From the NCBI GenBank assembly GCA_930367205.1, contig OV884015.1, positions 106,952,509 through 107,016,508 on the forward strand: a stretch of 64,000 nt of DNA, given 5' to 3'. This DNA comes from Acanthosoma haemorrhoidale (lineage: Eukaryota; Arthropoda; Insecta; Hemiptera; Acanthosomatidae). Shown here piece by piece: positions 33,931 to 43,759 of this stretch. Position numbers and translations under genes: made by a program. Position 1 is the first letter of the stretch. Each line of letters opens with the position of its first letter. Below the pieces are notes generated by a model. It was given only the letters and a program-made list of their open reading frames with translations, made no database searches and was not told the origin of the DNA.

Positions 33931-34400
33931 CCCCCAAGCAATCTGAGGGTGAAGAGATATAGCTAAGCAATAGTTCTCGGCGCCAGGTCGTTCAAAGGCC
34001 GGAAGGCAAGTTCAAAGGACGCATCAAAGGCAAAGAGGATCAGGTTAAAGGCGATCGCCAAGTTAGCTCGATGGCTGAGCCAGGAGGCGTTAACAATTAA
34101 AAGCCCTTCCGTTAACGAGCTGTTGAGCCCTCTCCCGTTCGCTCATTCAGTCTTGCCTTAGTAATCGCCTGTCGTCAACACCTTTTTGTCTCTTGTCGCC
34201 TTTCATATCATTGTCATCATCCCGAGACAGCAGATGTTTTTCGGTGGCGATGGCCATTGTAGGGTTACATCAATCAGTTATAGATCATTTTACCAGAATT
34301 TAAAAAAAAGCACTAACTACAGTAGAAGATAAATATCAAATAGAAGATTTTATTCATACAATACAGACACACCCACCAGACAAAACCCACACAACCACTG
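33931..34400. other. Unassigned, GC-richer unique segment
   Basis: 33950-34260 is less AT-rich than its flanks and shares no repeat with the window. It has no open frame of note. It could be conserved non-coding DNA or an unrecognised repeat. Confidence 0.25.
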
Positions 34401-34539
34401 TATGCTAAACTATACGTATGAGACATGGAAAATAATTTACGACATTGTAAATTTTTGGACACCATAATAAATATGTTCAAACAATAAAAAGTCTTTAACT
34501 AAACACTTTCCCAAATTCTTTCATTTACTTATTTCATTT

Positions 34540-34806
34540 GCTCTCGCGCTCTTGGTCAGCCGCCGCTGGCTCTTATCCAGTGACGCGGATGACGTAGGAG
34601 CGTGGGGGACTTCCTAAGACTCCGCTTCCTATTTCGCACGCTAGGTGACAACCATGTGGACTTGGGGGGCATCTGGGCTGTTTGTATATATGAATGAGCG
34701 AGTGAATAAAAATCGTAAATTGGTATGAACGAGATCATATAGAACAATTACTTATAGCCCAATCAGATTGTAATTTTATCATAATAATGTTGTTATAAAT
34801 AAAAAA
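34540..34806 (+). mobile_element. Family C fragment in the left arm, 13-bp TSD
   Basis: Flanked by ACTTATTTCATTT at 34527-34539 and 34807-34819. Starts 'gctctcgcgctcttggtcag' and ends at the family tail ('cagattgtaattttatca'). The same insertion, with the same junctions, is in the right arm. Confidence 0.85.
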
Positions 34807-34900
34807 AACTTATTTCATTTATTAAAAACTATCAGGGATCCCTATTTCCAAAATGAACCCCTGTTCTTTTTAACAACCAGCCTTTGACATACTCGCGCCA

Positions 34901-35128
34901 TTAACGCACTAACTTCCGTTTGTTCAGAAACTTTTTTATATTATGAAATATATACAGACATACCACTTCCTGCCACTCTTTGGGAGAATGTGAAGTATTC
35001 GTATATAACTTTGGCTGTGACTGAATCCCATCAGGCGAACTTAATCCCATCAAATTGGGCTTAATTTTAGACTTCGTTAGTAGGATGAACACTCCAGGAT
35101 GAACAATGGTATGAAACGGGTACAACAC
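34901..35128 (-). other. 75-codon frame in the left arm, function unknown
   Basis: Begins MLYPFHTIVHPGVFILLTKS and ends NIKKFLNKRKLVR. Its counterpart on the plus strand of the right arm (36810-37043) is 77 codons, with most residues identical and a small indel in the middle. Being open in both diverged arms is suggestive of former coding, but no start context, domain or family is recognised. Possibly a fragment of a transposon protein. Confidence 0.25.
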
Positions 35129-35164
35129 AGGTACAGAAAGGGCCGTAAGCCTAGTTGTTACACC

Positions 35165-35346
35165 CGAAAATAACTTTTACTAAACGCTTTCCCAGAACCT
35201 TTCATTAACATATAATAGACATTATATAGATAGATAATATAAAAAGATAAATGATTAAAACCCATCAAGGCTCCCTATTCCCAAAATGAGCCCCTATTCC
35301 TTTTAACGACCAGGCTTTGACACACTCGCGCCATCAACATACTAAC
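35165..35346 (+). repeat. Partial third copy of the arm sequence, without the family C insertion
   Basis: 'actaaacgctttcccagaac' and 'ggctttgacacactcgcgcc' match 'ctaaacactttcccaaattc' and 'gcctttgacatactcgcgcc' in the left arm (34498-34517 and 34871-34890). The family C fragment lying between these in the arm is absent here. It ends where the palindromic mariner begins; 'ttccgtttgttcagaaa', which follows in the arm, reappears on the far side of that mariner (36239-36255). Confidence 0.7.
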
Positions 35347-35412
35347 TATTAGGGGGACCGGAAAGTAATGTCCTTTTTTTACATTAAATTCAAACAAATA
35401 AAGTTTTTCTTT

Positions 35413-35975
35413 TTAATCAATGAAGTAATCACCCACGTTATCAACAACCTTTTGCCATCTAGTGTGCAAATTTTCAATGCCAGATCGATAAAAGTCAATT
35501 GGTCTTTGAGTAAAATATCTGGACATGGAACTTTGGACATCCTCCAAATTTTGAAACTTTTTGCCACTTAGAAAATGTTGTACCGATCGGAATAAATGGA
35601 AATCCGATTGCACAATATTGGGAGAGTATGGTGGGTGAGGCAATACCTCCTACCCCATTTCATTAATTTTTTCCAGGATTCGTCTTGCGCAGTGCGGTCT
35701 TGCATTATCGTGTTGCGAATAACGCCTTCTGTTGACAATCGCTGAGCGCTCTTAAAATTAAAGATTGCTTTACTAGATCCAATTGTTCACAGAAAAGGTC
35801 TTCATTCACAGTTTGTCCAGGTTTCAGCACTTCAACATGAACAACCCCGAGAATACTCCCAAAAAACGCCTTTTTGGAGTGTAAACCTGGCTTACGATTA
35901 CGATTCATTCACAGAAAGACTCTGCCTTTTGCGTTTTGGATTATCATAGAGGACCCATTTTTCATCTGCAGCCTC
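35413..35975 (-). pseudogene. Left mariner half: transposase catalytic and C-terminal part
   Basis: In minus-strand order, with frame changes: DEKWVLYDNPKRKRQS (first catalytic aspartate), PGLHSKKAFFGSILGVVHVE, LKPGQTVNEDLFCEQLD, then after a frameshift HDNARPHCARRILEKINEMG (second aspartate). Then come PHPPYSPNIVQSDFHLFRSV (the family's third acidic position), RWQKVVDNVGDYF and the end. Several frameshifts and a stop after INEMG make it inactive. Confidence 0.83.
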
Positions 35976-36205
35976 ACCCACCATACTTGCCCGATATTGC
36001 GCCCTTGAATTTCAATTTATTCTGATCCCTAAAAAAATTGCAAATTTGGATGATGTCCAAATGCCATCTCTAGATATTTTGCTCAGTAACCAATTGATTT
36101 TTATCGGTATGGCATTGAAAATTTGCACACTAGATGGCAAAAGGTTGTTGATAACGAGGGTGAGAACATCATTGATTAAAAAAAAAAAACTTGTGAAAAA
36201 TTTAT
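35976..36205 (+). pseudogene. Right mariner half: transposase C-terminal part
   Basis: Plus strand reads PHPPYLPDIAPLNFNLF, a stop, SLKKIANLDDVQMPSLDILL, then FIGMALKICTLDGKRLLITR, colinear with the left half's C-terminus in opposite orientation. The two halves have diverged by many substitutions. Confidence 0.8.
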
Positions 36206-36255
36206 GTTTATTACTTTCTGTCCCCCTTTTACATGACTTCCGTTTGTTCAGAAAA

Positions 36256-36778
36256 TTGCACCACACAGAACGCAGGGATCCCACGAATACCCGTGCATAA
36301 CTGTCACCTTCTAGGCTACAGAGAAAGAGGAAAGGATCTGGGAAGAGTGGGAATTTCAAAGTCGCAATGAAACGTCCTGCTTGTGACATAAAAAGGTGCA
36401 TCAAGTGTTGTTCGTATAACCTAAGATTGGAAAGATTTGATGCACTTGATGCTAGAGCTAGAGGGTCTAGTACCCGGACATTACAAGTGTATTACAATTA
36501 CCACAGCAATTAATTTTTACAGTTTAGCTACGACAAGACCCTAGAAGATATTAATTGCAACTATAGAGACGGCTATCTGACGGCTCAGGGGTAAAATATC
36601 GTGTGATGAGTTGAGTTTCATTTGGTATGGAAGTTTGCGTGTAAAGTTTTAATGCTGCAATAAATACGGATGAGAGCGTTTTATGATTATTGTTTTATGT
36701 TAGGTGGAGCACAAGTTATGAAGCGAATAATTTATTGGTGTAATGAAGAGGGAGATAATACAATAGAATAACTGGTCC
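36256..36778. other. Unassigned DNA within the inverted-repeat spacer
   Basis: No recognised motif or repeat. Confidence 0.35.
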
Positions 36779-37552
36779 AACAACTAGGCTTACGGCCCTT
36801 TCTGTACCTGTGTTGTACCCGTTCCATGCCATTGTTCATCCTGGAGTGTTCATCCTACTAACGAAGTCTAGAATTAAGCCCAATTTGATGGGATTAAGTT
36901 CGCCTGATGGGATTCAGTCACAGCCAGTGTGTTATAACCTGACGAATACTTCACATTCTCTCAAAGAGTGGCAGGAGGTGGTATGTCTGTATATATTTCA
37001 TAATATAAAAAAGTTTCTGAACAAACGGAAGTTAGTGCGTTAATGGCGCGAGTGTGTCAAAGGCGGGTCGTTAAAAGAAACAGAGCCTCTTTTTGGGAAT
37101 AGGAACCCCTGATAGTTTTTAATGAATGAAATAAGTTTTTTGTTTTTTTTTATTTATAACAACATTATTATGATAAAATTACAATCTGATTGGGCTATAA
37201 GTAATTGTTCTATATGATCTCGTTCATACCAATTTACAATTTTCATTCACTCGCTCATTTATATATACAAACAGCCCAGAGGCCCCCCAAGTCCACATGG
37301 TTGTCACCTAGCGTGCGAAAAAGGAAGCGGAGTCTTGGGAAGTCCCCCACGTTCCTACGTCAGCCGTGTCACCGGATAAGAGTCAGTGGAGGCTGACCAA
37401 GAGCGCGAGAGCAAATAAAATAAGTAAATGAAAGATTCGGGGAAAGTATTTAGTTAACGATTTTTTATTGTTTGAACATATTTATTATGGTGTCCAAAAA
37501 TTTGCAATGTCGTAAAAACATTTTCCATGTCTCATACTTCTAGTTTAGCATA
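36779..37552 (-). repeat. Right arm of the large inverted repeat
   Basis: Reverse complement of 34401-35159, including its own copy of the family C insertion. The spacer between the arms is about 1.6 kb. A small indel in the 75-77 codon frame distinguishes the arms. Confidence 0.88.
37137..37412 (-). mobile_element. Family C fragment in the right arm
   Basis: Same insertion as 34540-34806, reversed. Its flanking duplications, AATGAAATAAGT (37125-37136) and AAATAAAATAAGT (37413-37425), are decayed copies of those in the left arm, so the insertion preceded the inverted duplication. Confidence 0.83.
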
Positions 37553-38194
37553 GAGCCGTTTTAAAGTGTCATCCATGTGTTTCGTCTATACTAACAAAGC
37601 TGTGTCACCTGCTTGAGTCCACTTCATTTTTATGTTGGTATGTCTGAAGTAGAAATAATATAAAGCACTGATGCCATTGAGACTAGTAGTCTTGAAATAA
37701 TTTATTCAGTTTTTTTTTTTAAATTACTGATTATTAGTGGTTTTCAAAGTTGATACCAACGGTGATTTCTTCGAATAGGATGGTCTAATCACATGCCCGA
37801 GTTCTCACTTTCAATTCCATCACATCGATATCATAACTTACTAACGTATGAGAGGAAAGAAAAAACAATATATCAGATAAATAATAAATTGTTTTCAGAA
37901 AAACAGAAAACAGTTTTAAACGGGAAACAAGACATTGTGAGGGTCAAGATGGGCAAGATACATTTCATAAGGCTGTGATTGACACGGCATTTTATTCAGT
38001 ATCTTGCATCTTTTAAGGCATCTGGGGGGGGGGGGTTCAAGACGTCTTGATAATGAGAATTCTGACAGTTTAGATAACTAAAAGGGAAGTTGGTTGTCAA
38101 AGAAGTTTAATTTTATTAATAATATTGTTTCCAGTCAATAGTTAACGATATATTTGTATTGCGGATTGATTGCTTATTTTCAAATACTTTTTTT
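37553..38194. other. Spacer, nothing recognised
   Basis: Includes a G-run near 38025-38035 and a 61-codon frame (37793-37978) without motif. Confidence 0.4.
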
Positions 38195-38203
38195 TCATAT
38201 CTT

Positions 38204-38989
38204 CTCTCCCTGTATCCGAGACAGTATGGTCTGATCTGGAACCCACATACGAGGCTAAAAATACAAGAACTAAACAGACGCTTTGGACAACTGTACAGAC
38301 TACTTCAAAGGACATCCCATCTCTCAATAGATAATAAATTACTAATCTACGAAGTTATACCTAATCCAATCTGGACATACGGAATAGAGCTATGGGGGAC
38401 AGATAAAAAGTCGAACATCAAGCGTATCCAATCCTTTCAATCAAATGTCCTCAGAACAATAGTAAATGCCCCTTATTATGTCAGCAACAAAACTCTTCAT
38501 AACGATCTTAACATACCCTACATTCTTGAACTCATCCCTTCCAAGTATATGAAATTCCATAGTAACCTATCCAACCACCGTAATCCCGTAGCACAGTCAT
38601 ATAACCTCCTTGGAGACTGAAACGGCAGTGGCCTCGTGACCTGCTATGAATGCGTGACAGTGGGAGCCCTGGCAATGGCCAGTTTCTCCAATCATGTCCT
38701 GAGCGTCTGTGGCTCTCGCGCTCTTCATCAGCCTCCACTGGCTCGTATCCGGTGGAGCGGCTTACGGACGAGCATGGGAGACTTCCCAAAACTCCGCTTC
38801 CTCTTTCGCTTGCGAGGGAGGTGACAAGCATTTGGATTTGGGAGGCCTCTGGGCTGTTTGTAAATATTGTATGAACGAGCGAGTGAATGATGAATTGTAA
38901 ATATGGTATGAAAGAGAACATTTACCTCAATTACTTATTGCCTAATAAGGCAGATTGTAATTATAGCACAATAATAAAGATATTTGAAA
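38204..38989 (+). mobile_element. Family C jockey 3' part with 9-bp TSD
   Basis: Flanked by TCATATCTT at 38195-38203 and 38990-38998. It carries the C-terminal reverse transcriptase region and full 3' UTR. Compared with 43760-43815 it lacks about 40 bp near its start ('tatccgagacagtatgg' joined to 'ctggaacccacatacgag'), so it was rearranged or deleted after or during insertion. Confidence 0.85.
38230..38620 (+). pseudogene. Family C reverse transcriptase C-terminal remnant
   Basis: Open frame with NPHTRLKIQELNRRFGQLYR, LSIDNKLLIYEVIPNPIWTY, GIELWGTDKKSNIKRIQSFQ and YVSNKTLHNDLNIPYILELI, the standard jockey order after the catalytic domain. It ends at TGA 38618-38620. The catalytic region is absent because of 5' truncation. 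It remains uninterrupted over 150 codons, so this is a young insertion. Confidence 0.82.
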
Positions 38990-39305
38990 TCATATCTTTG
39001 CAATTCTTTTCTCTTCTTTATTCATTTTTAAATATTTTGAACAAAGGCTACTTGACCAGTTTAAATTAGTTCACTATAGATTTAAGTATCCATGATTATC
39101 ACCGAGGTTAGTAGATTTCTAGTTAGTAAATTCTCTGTTCCTTTATGCATCTGGCTATTCCCTGTGATGCTGGGATAATCCCAACTACCCACCCCGCTCG
39201 GAAAAAATCCATATGAACTTTATAGGTTTTCTAGAAACATGACAATATAATTAAATATGGATTTTGCCAAAGTGTCGAAACTCCTAAAAAGCCTTCACGC
39301 AGCCA

Positions 39306-39387
39306 AGTTTTTACCTCGAATATCTTAAGTTGTGAGGCTTTAGTCACCATAATATATATATTAAAATCTACTCCTTTTCTGGCACTC
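39306..39387 (-). repeat. 82-bp inverted repeat, left copy
   Basis: Reverse complement of 39938-40019, with about six differences. Both copies are open in the same frame (SARKGVDFNI.IMVTKASQLK) with three residue changes. Family unknown. Confidence 0.8.
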
Positions 39388-39937
39388 AAAACATTCCTTT
39401 TTAATAGATATGAATTCTGTATTGTGTAGTGTGTATGTCTCATCAATCATGGAGAGAAATCAGAATTTAAAATTACTGATAAGAAAGAGTCCAAACTTTA
39501 TATTAGCTGGAACAAACACCTGTTAACATGACCGGACAATCCTTAGTATGATTATAGGGATGTCTCACTGGATTGTCTTCACCTTCGTACTGTTATATCG
39601 TTTCTATTTTTTTTCGCCGTTCACACTTACTATTATTCCATTTCTCAGTTGAAAATCAATTAATAAAGTCAAAAATATATTTCTTGCATTGTTAGTTTGT
39701 CATTAAATCGACTTAATAATTTCTGGCTGTACTGCGGTTATTAATTCAATACTTTGGGATGGAATATGCGGAGTTTTTATTTACATTTTGAAAAATCTCT
39801 CAAAACTTCAAAAGCATATATTAGCCCAGATACAATAACGGGACTTGTTATATAATGAAAAGTTTTAATTCTGATTTCTTTCCATGATTGACGAGACATT
39901 GAATACATATTTCACATATATTAAAAATGAATTTTTC

Positions 39938-40019
39938 GAGTGCCAGAAAAGGAGTAGATTTTAATATACGTATTATGGTGACTAAAGCCTCACAACTTAA
40001 GAGGTACGAGGTGAAAACT
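39938..40019 (+). repeat. 82-bp inverted repeat, right copy
   Basis: See 39306-39387. Ends exactly where family B coding sequence begins (PSVGEFILRRQIKFFDSLQH). Confidence 0.8.
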
Positions 40020-40375
40020 GTGCCGTCGGTAGGTGAGTTCATACTCCGGAGGCAAATCAAGTTTTTTGACTCGTTGCAGCACCTAACCAACCCAGTGTTT
40101 AACACTATGACCCCACCACCCTTCCCGCATCGATGGCAACAGACTGTTGGGGAAAAATTAGGTTAAGAATTAGTATGTAAGTTAGTTTTAAGTTTGATCA
40201 AAAAGGTGAGCCCCATCACCTTTATTAGTCAGTTTAGTCCAGTCATGTATAATGTGTACTATTATACTTGTTTATTCATTATATAATTTTATAAAATAAC
40301 AAAACCTGTATATAATGTAGCGACGCTACAGGGAATACAAAAATAATTTGTGGATAGATTCGCCTGAGGATATAA
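40020..40375 (+). mobile_element. Family B 3' fragment
   Basis: Last coding residues (IKFFDSLQHLTNPVFNTMTP) to a stop at 40164-40166. The 3' UTR has 'ggtgagccccatcacc' (40205-40220) and a 15-base palindrome TGTAGCGACGCTACA at 40316-40330. The copy at 47866-48200 has the same layout, with TGTAGCGTCGCTACA. Confidence 0.8.
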
Positions 40376-41027
40376 TTACCTGTAAATTTAAAAGGCCTAT
40401 GAAAGAAAAATTATATATATATATATATATTTATCCGACCATTTTTGCTACTTTTCATTGGAGGGTTGCATACCGACTGATACCTGTACCTTTGGACTTA
40501 CTTACTGTACTTACACAGAGGAAATCCCAACATTAAATTAATAAACTAAGCCGTTCGAATGAACTATTGAGCTAGAAATATATATCTGCGAGCGTAAATT
40601 CAAACGTGAACTTTCTTGATCCGATCATTAGATTCCTGCTGTTAAAAAAAATAAATAAAAAAAATTGATACGCTGATGATGAAAAAAATACGCCATCCCT
40701 CGAATTGCATCACCGACTGTAATTGCCCAATTTATCGCCGACACGTTTGACTACCAGCCATCTTTCTTTCTCTATCTAACTGCCCTTTATCGGGGCAAGC
40801 CTGTAATTGAAAACATTCCCTTTATTCCGACCCAAAAAGAACAAATTTTTTTTTTTTTGTGTGGTAAAGTTGTGACTCACGCTTTGATGATTAGCGCATG
40901 AAAAGAGTCCTGAAAAAAAAATTATTTACAACCCTTTATATAGTCAATTTTTGTTGAAAATCCCGCTATTATTAATAGTTATCAGCCAAATAAAAAAAAC
41001 ATACCATTGTGAATTTGAAAAAAAAAA
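40376..41027. other. Spacer with AT repeat and a GC-richer patch
   Basis: A pure AT dinucleotide run lies at about 40411-40431. At 40690-40840 a less AT-rich patch ('aattgcccaatttatcgccg') of unknown nature stands out; no repeat match in the window. Confidence 0.35.
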
Positions 41028-41039
41028 AGAATTTAGTTT
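41028..41039. repeat. First copy of the shared target site (AGAATTTAGTTT)
   Basis: Repeated at 42538-42549. The 11-base core is found again at 42874-42884. Preceded by an A-run. Confidence 0.82.
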
Positions 41040-42537
41040 TCCCATTGTTGAAACCGGCCAAGAATGGGTATGAGCCAGCTCACTACAGGCCCATCAGTCT
41101 GCTGACTCAGTTGTCAAAAATCTACGAGAGGATTCTCTACGATCATCTACCCAGACACTGTGACGCTCAAGACATCATTCCACCTCAACAGATCGGCTTC
41201 ACCAAAGGACTCAGCGCAGACTGCAACCTTGTAAAACTGCAGCGGCACGTTGCAACGAACATGCGCCACAACAGAGTCACTGCGCTGATCTCCCTTGACT
41301 GCACGAAGGCATTTGACTCCGTAGATCATCGTACTCTCCTGCGACGCCTGAACGAGCAAGAATTTCCCACACAACTCCAGAGCATCATGTCCTCCTACCT
41401 AGCAGGCAGAACATTTTCTGTGCGAATAGGAGCCGTCTTAACCTCCACAAGAGATTTCGTGGTCGGAGTTCCCCAAGGGTCGGTTCTGGGACCCCTACCC
41501 TTCAACATATACACCGCGCATATAGTAGGAGCTTCATACTCCAATTGTGAGGTAGCGGCATATGTGGACGACATAGGGGTCTACAGCACCAGCCTCAACC
41601 CAACGAAAGCTCTAAAGGCTGCAGAGGGCGCTAGCCAATTAATCGCCGACAGGCTGCGAGCTGTCCACATTCAAGTGAACCCAGCCAAGACTCAGGGGAT
41701 CATCTTCTCTTTCCAGCATGGGAAAAAGAAGCGTCCACCTAGCATTACCGTAGACGGGACTCAATGTAAATTAGCCAATAGCATCTGCTACCTGGGAATC
41801 AACCTAGGCAGGCACATGACGTTCGGCACACACTTACAAAAGAAATTAAAACGAGTCCGCCGAACTTACTACTCTCTCCAGCATCTCATCACCAGCCAGG
41901 CCATATCCCTTCGACTGAAACTCCTCATATATAAGAGCGTCCTGAGGCCAGCTCTACTGTTTGGGACACCACTCTTAAGATTCCTACATGCCAGCACCAT
42001 AACTCACCTCCAGAGCTTCCAGAACATCATGCGAACGGCACTGTGGCATACCCCTATTCCTTAAATGAAGGCTTCCGACATGCACGAAAAGTTCGAGCTC
42101 CCCACCATCACCGAAGCCATCAGACGACGTCACATCAAGTTCTTCGACTCGATGAAGCACAGTCTAAACCCTCTCTTCCGAGACATGACACCACCACCAC
42201 TATTGGCACGATGGCAACTCACAAGATCGAGTAAAGCAGAAGTAATGGTTGACATCACGGCGCTTGGCCCACCAACAACAAGCCTCTAAGGGGCACCCAT
42301 CACTGAAATCAGACTAACTACGACTGCACTACATGCCTAGAGAAAACTCTAGGCCCAGCTCCCAGTGGACTCTCACCACTGTACCGTAACAATCAACCTC
42401 CACCGAGGATTCCCACATCCCTTACTCCTCTCACACACCTTCAAGCAGGTCCTCCTAGTACAAGGATCCGATCACCCTAAATATTTTATATTTCTCCCTA
42501 ATCCTAAAATTATAACTAGCTTTGGAAAAAAAAAAAA
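41040..42537 (+). mobile_element. Family A jockey-like element, 5'-truncated (second copy)
   Basis: Starts inside the reverse transcriptase ('cccattgttgaaaccggcc', equal to about 3122 of the first element) and ends with a 3' UTR and A-run. Flanked by AGAATTTAGTTT. ORF1, the endonuclease and the N-terminal part of the reverse transcriptase are missing. It differs considerably from the 910-4768 copy, so they are not recent duplicates of each other. Confidence 0.87.
41041..42289 (+). pseudogene. Reverse transcriptase, C-terminal two thirds
   Basis: Frame open from the junction: LKPAKNGYEPAHYRPISLLT, ALISLDCTKAFDSVDHRTLL, VGVPQGSVLGPLPFNIYTAH, AAYVDDIGVYSTS, VNPAKTQ and LKLLIYKSVLRPALLFG. The catalytic box is YVDD, where the first copy has YADD. 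An in-frame TAA at 42062-42064 interrupts it where the first copy has arginine. The same frame then continues (MKASDMHEKFE, RRRHIKFFDSMKHSLNPLF) to the TAA at 42287-42289. One codon is also missing in LQSFQNIMRTA. Truncated and nonsense-broken, but otherwise well preserved. Confidence 0.85.
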
Positions 42538-42538
42538 A

Positions 42539-42574
42539 GAATTTAGTTTAAAAAAAAAACTGAAAACTAAATTC
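42539..42574. repeat. Hairpin of target site and its inverted copy
   Basis: GAATTTAGTTT, an A-rich loop, then AAACTAAATTC within GAAAACTAAATTC: perfect 11-base arms. It looks like a junction made during insertion rather than part of either element. Confidence 0.8.
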
Positions 42575-42873
42575 ACATGACAAACCCAGTATTTAGCACG
42601 ATAACCCCCGCCCCGTTCCACCATTGATGGCAGAAGCAGTCGAGGCAGGATCGTTATAGTTTGTAAGTTTAGTTTTTAGTTTTTCCCTTATTGTAACCCG
42701 AAGGTGAGCATCATCGCCCAGTCCAGACAATTGTTTTTGTAATTTTAACTGTAAAACGAAAAATTTTGGTAATTATACTATCCTTCAAATGCACGTTATG
42801 CTATTCAGGAAAACGAGCCATAAATCTGTAAATTGGTTCATTTTTTGAATAAAGTGGTTTTGAAATAAAAAAT
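42550..42873 (+). mobile_element. Family B 3' fragment inserted at the same target site
   Basis: Lies between GAATTTAGTTT at 42539-42549 and at 42874-42884. Coding end is LTNPVFSTITPAPF (with a stop before WQ), then 'aaggtgagcatcatcgccca' and the tail 'aataaagtggttttgaaataaa'. Its 5' end bears an A-run and then GAAAACTAAATTC (42562-42574), an inverted copy of the target site. Confidence 0.8.
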
Positions 42874-42889
42874 GAATTTAGTTTTCCAA

Positions 42890-43300
42890 TGTACAGTTTT
42901 GGACTAGGAAAAAACAATAATTTATTTCCCAAATAAATAAAGTAGCATCAGATCTGCTCTAGTGTTAGCTCGAAGGTATGGCAAAGATGTGGCCACTATA
43001 GGAAACCTTCTTTCCTAACCTGGTCAATTTTATTTATCTATTTTATTATTATTATAAATTCAATAAGCTATTCATCTAAATACAACAATAATTGATAATC
43101 TTCAGCTAAGTCACATTTAAGATCATTTAACTGTTGTTTATTAATGATTCGACTTACGAATATAATATAAAGAATATAATATTTATTTGTTATATGCTAG
43201 TTATGGCAGCCATGGGGGCTTTCAGCAACTGAGATCCATGACTACTCAAACCAGGCAATTATAACACTATTCCAGCATAATAACCCTATCTTCCGCCAAT
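42890..43300. other. AT-rich spacer
   Basis: No recognised feature. Confidence 0.4.
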
Positions 43301-43328
43301 ATCAACAAATATTCTCTTCGACAAAAGT

Positions 43329-43709
43329 ATGACAGCACCCTTGATAGTTTCTAAGAGGTTCATAGTTCTAGGATTTTTCCTAATCCTACAGTCCTACCTT
43401 TCAAACCGCCTCTTCCAAGTCCGCTGTGACTTAGAATATTCTAACCACTATCCCATAAAAGCAGGAGTTCCACAGGGCAGTGTCCTAGGTCCTATCCTCT
43501 ATAACCTATACACCACCAATGTCTCCTCTACCCCCAATACCTTCTTGGCCACATTTGCAGACGACACTGCAGTCTTGTCATCCCACTCAGACCCCGACAT
43601 AGCATCCCATAACCTTCAAAAACAGCTAGATCAGATCGAGCATTGGTGCAACCAATCGCGGATCAAAGTTAATGAAGCAAAATGTTCCCACATTACCTAC
43701 ACCCTCTGA
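43329..43709 (+). CDS. Reverse transcriptase catalytic fragment, family C
   Basis: SYLSNRLFQVRCDLEYSN, then KAGVPQGSVLGPILYNLYTT, then ATFADDTAVLSSHSDPDIAS with the intact FADD catalytic box at about 43556-43567, then HWCNQSRIKVNEAKCSHITY. This is the jockey-clade arrangement, clearly distinct from family A, which has YADD/YVDD. The first about 20 residues look non-homologous. The frame stops at 43707-43709; family sequence continues in another frame from about 43760 (RYLGFHLDKRLTWNPH). Confidence 0.83.
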   Translation: MTAPLIVSKRFIVLGFFLILQSYLSNRLFQVRCDLEYSNHYPIKAGVPQGSVLGPILYNLYTTNVSSTPNTFLATFADDTAVLSSHSDPDIASHNLQKQLDQIEHWCNQSRIKVNEAKCSHITYTL

Positions 43710-43759
43710 CGCAAGTCTTGTCCACTTGTTTAATTTAATTCCATTCCTCTCCCATTATC

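Larger units (their letters stand above)
34401..35159 (+). repeat. Left arm of a large inverted repeat
   Basis: Pairs with 36779-37552 in reverse orientation, from 'tatgctaaact' outside to 'cctagttgtt' inside. The arms are similar along their length with scattered differences and small indels. Both include the family C insertion and a 75-77 codon frame facing inward to outward (left 35128-34901 minus, right 36810-37043 plus) reading FILLTKS, NLMGLSSPDGIQSQP and EWQEVVCLYIFHNIKKFLN; I do not recognise it. A partial third copy lies at 35165-35346. Confidence 0.88.
35347..36233. mobile_element. Palindromic mariner: two 3' halves facing outward
   Basis: Left end 'gggggaccggaaagtaatg', right end 'attactttctgtccccc': an inverted terminal repeat. 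The left about 620 bp encode transposase residues on the minus strand; the right about 260 bp encode a second, separate copy of the C-terminal part on the plus strand. They meet near 35970. So both outer ends are mariner 3' ends and no 5' end is present. It lies in the spacer of the 34.4-37.6 kb inverted repeat, within the third copy of the arm sequence. Confidence 0.8.

Noticed and set aside
36046..36300. 84-codon plus frame as a separate gene
   Set aside because: It is the C-terminal part of the right mariner half plus flanking sequence.
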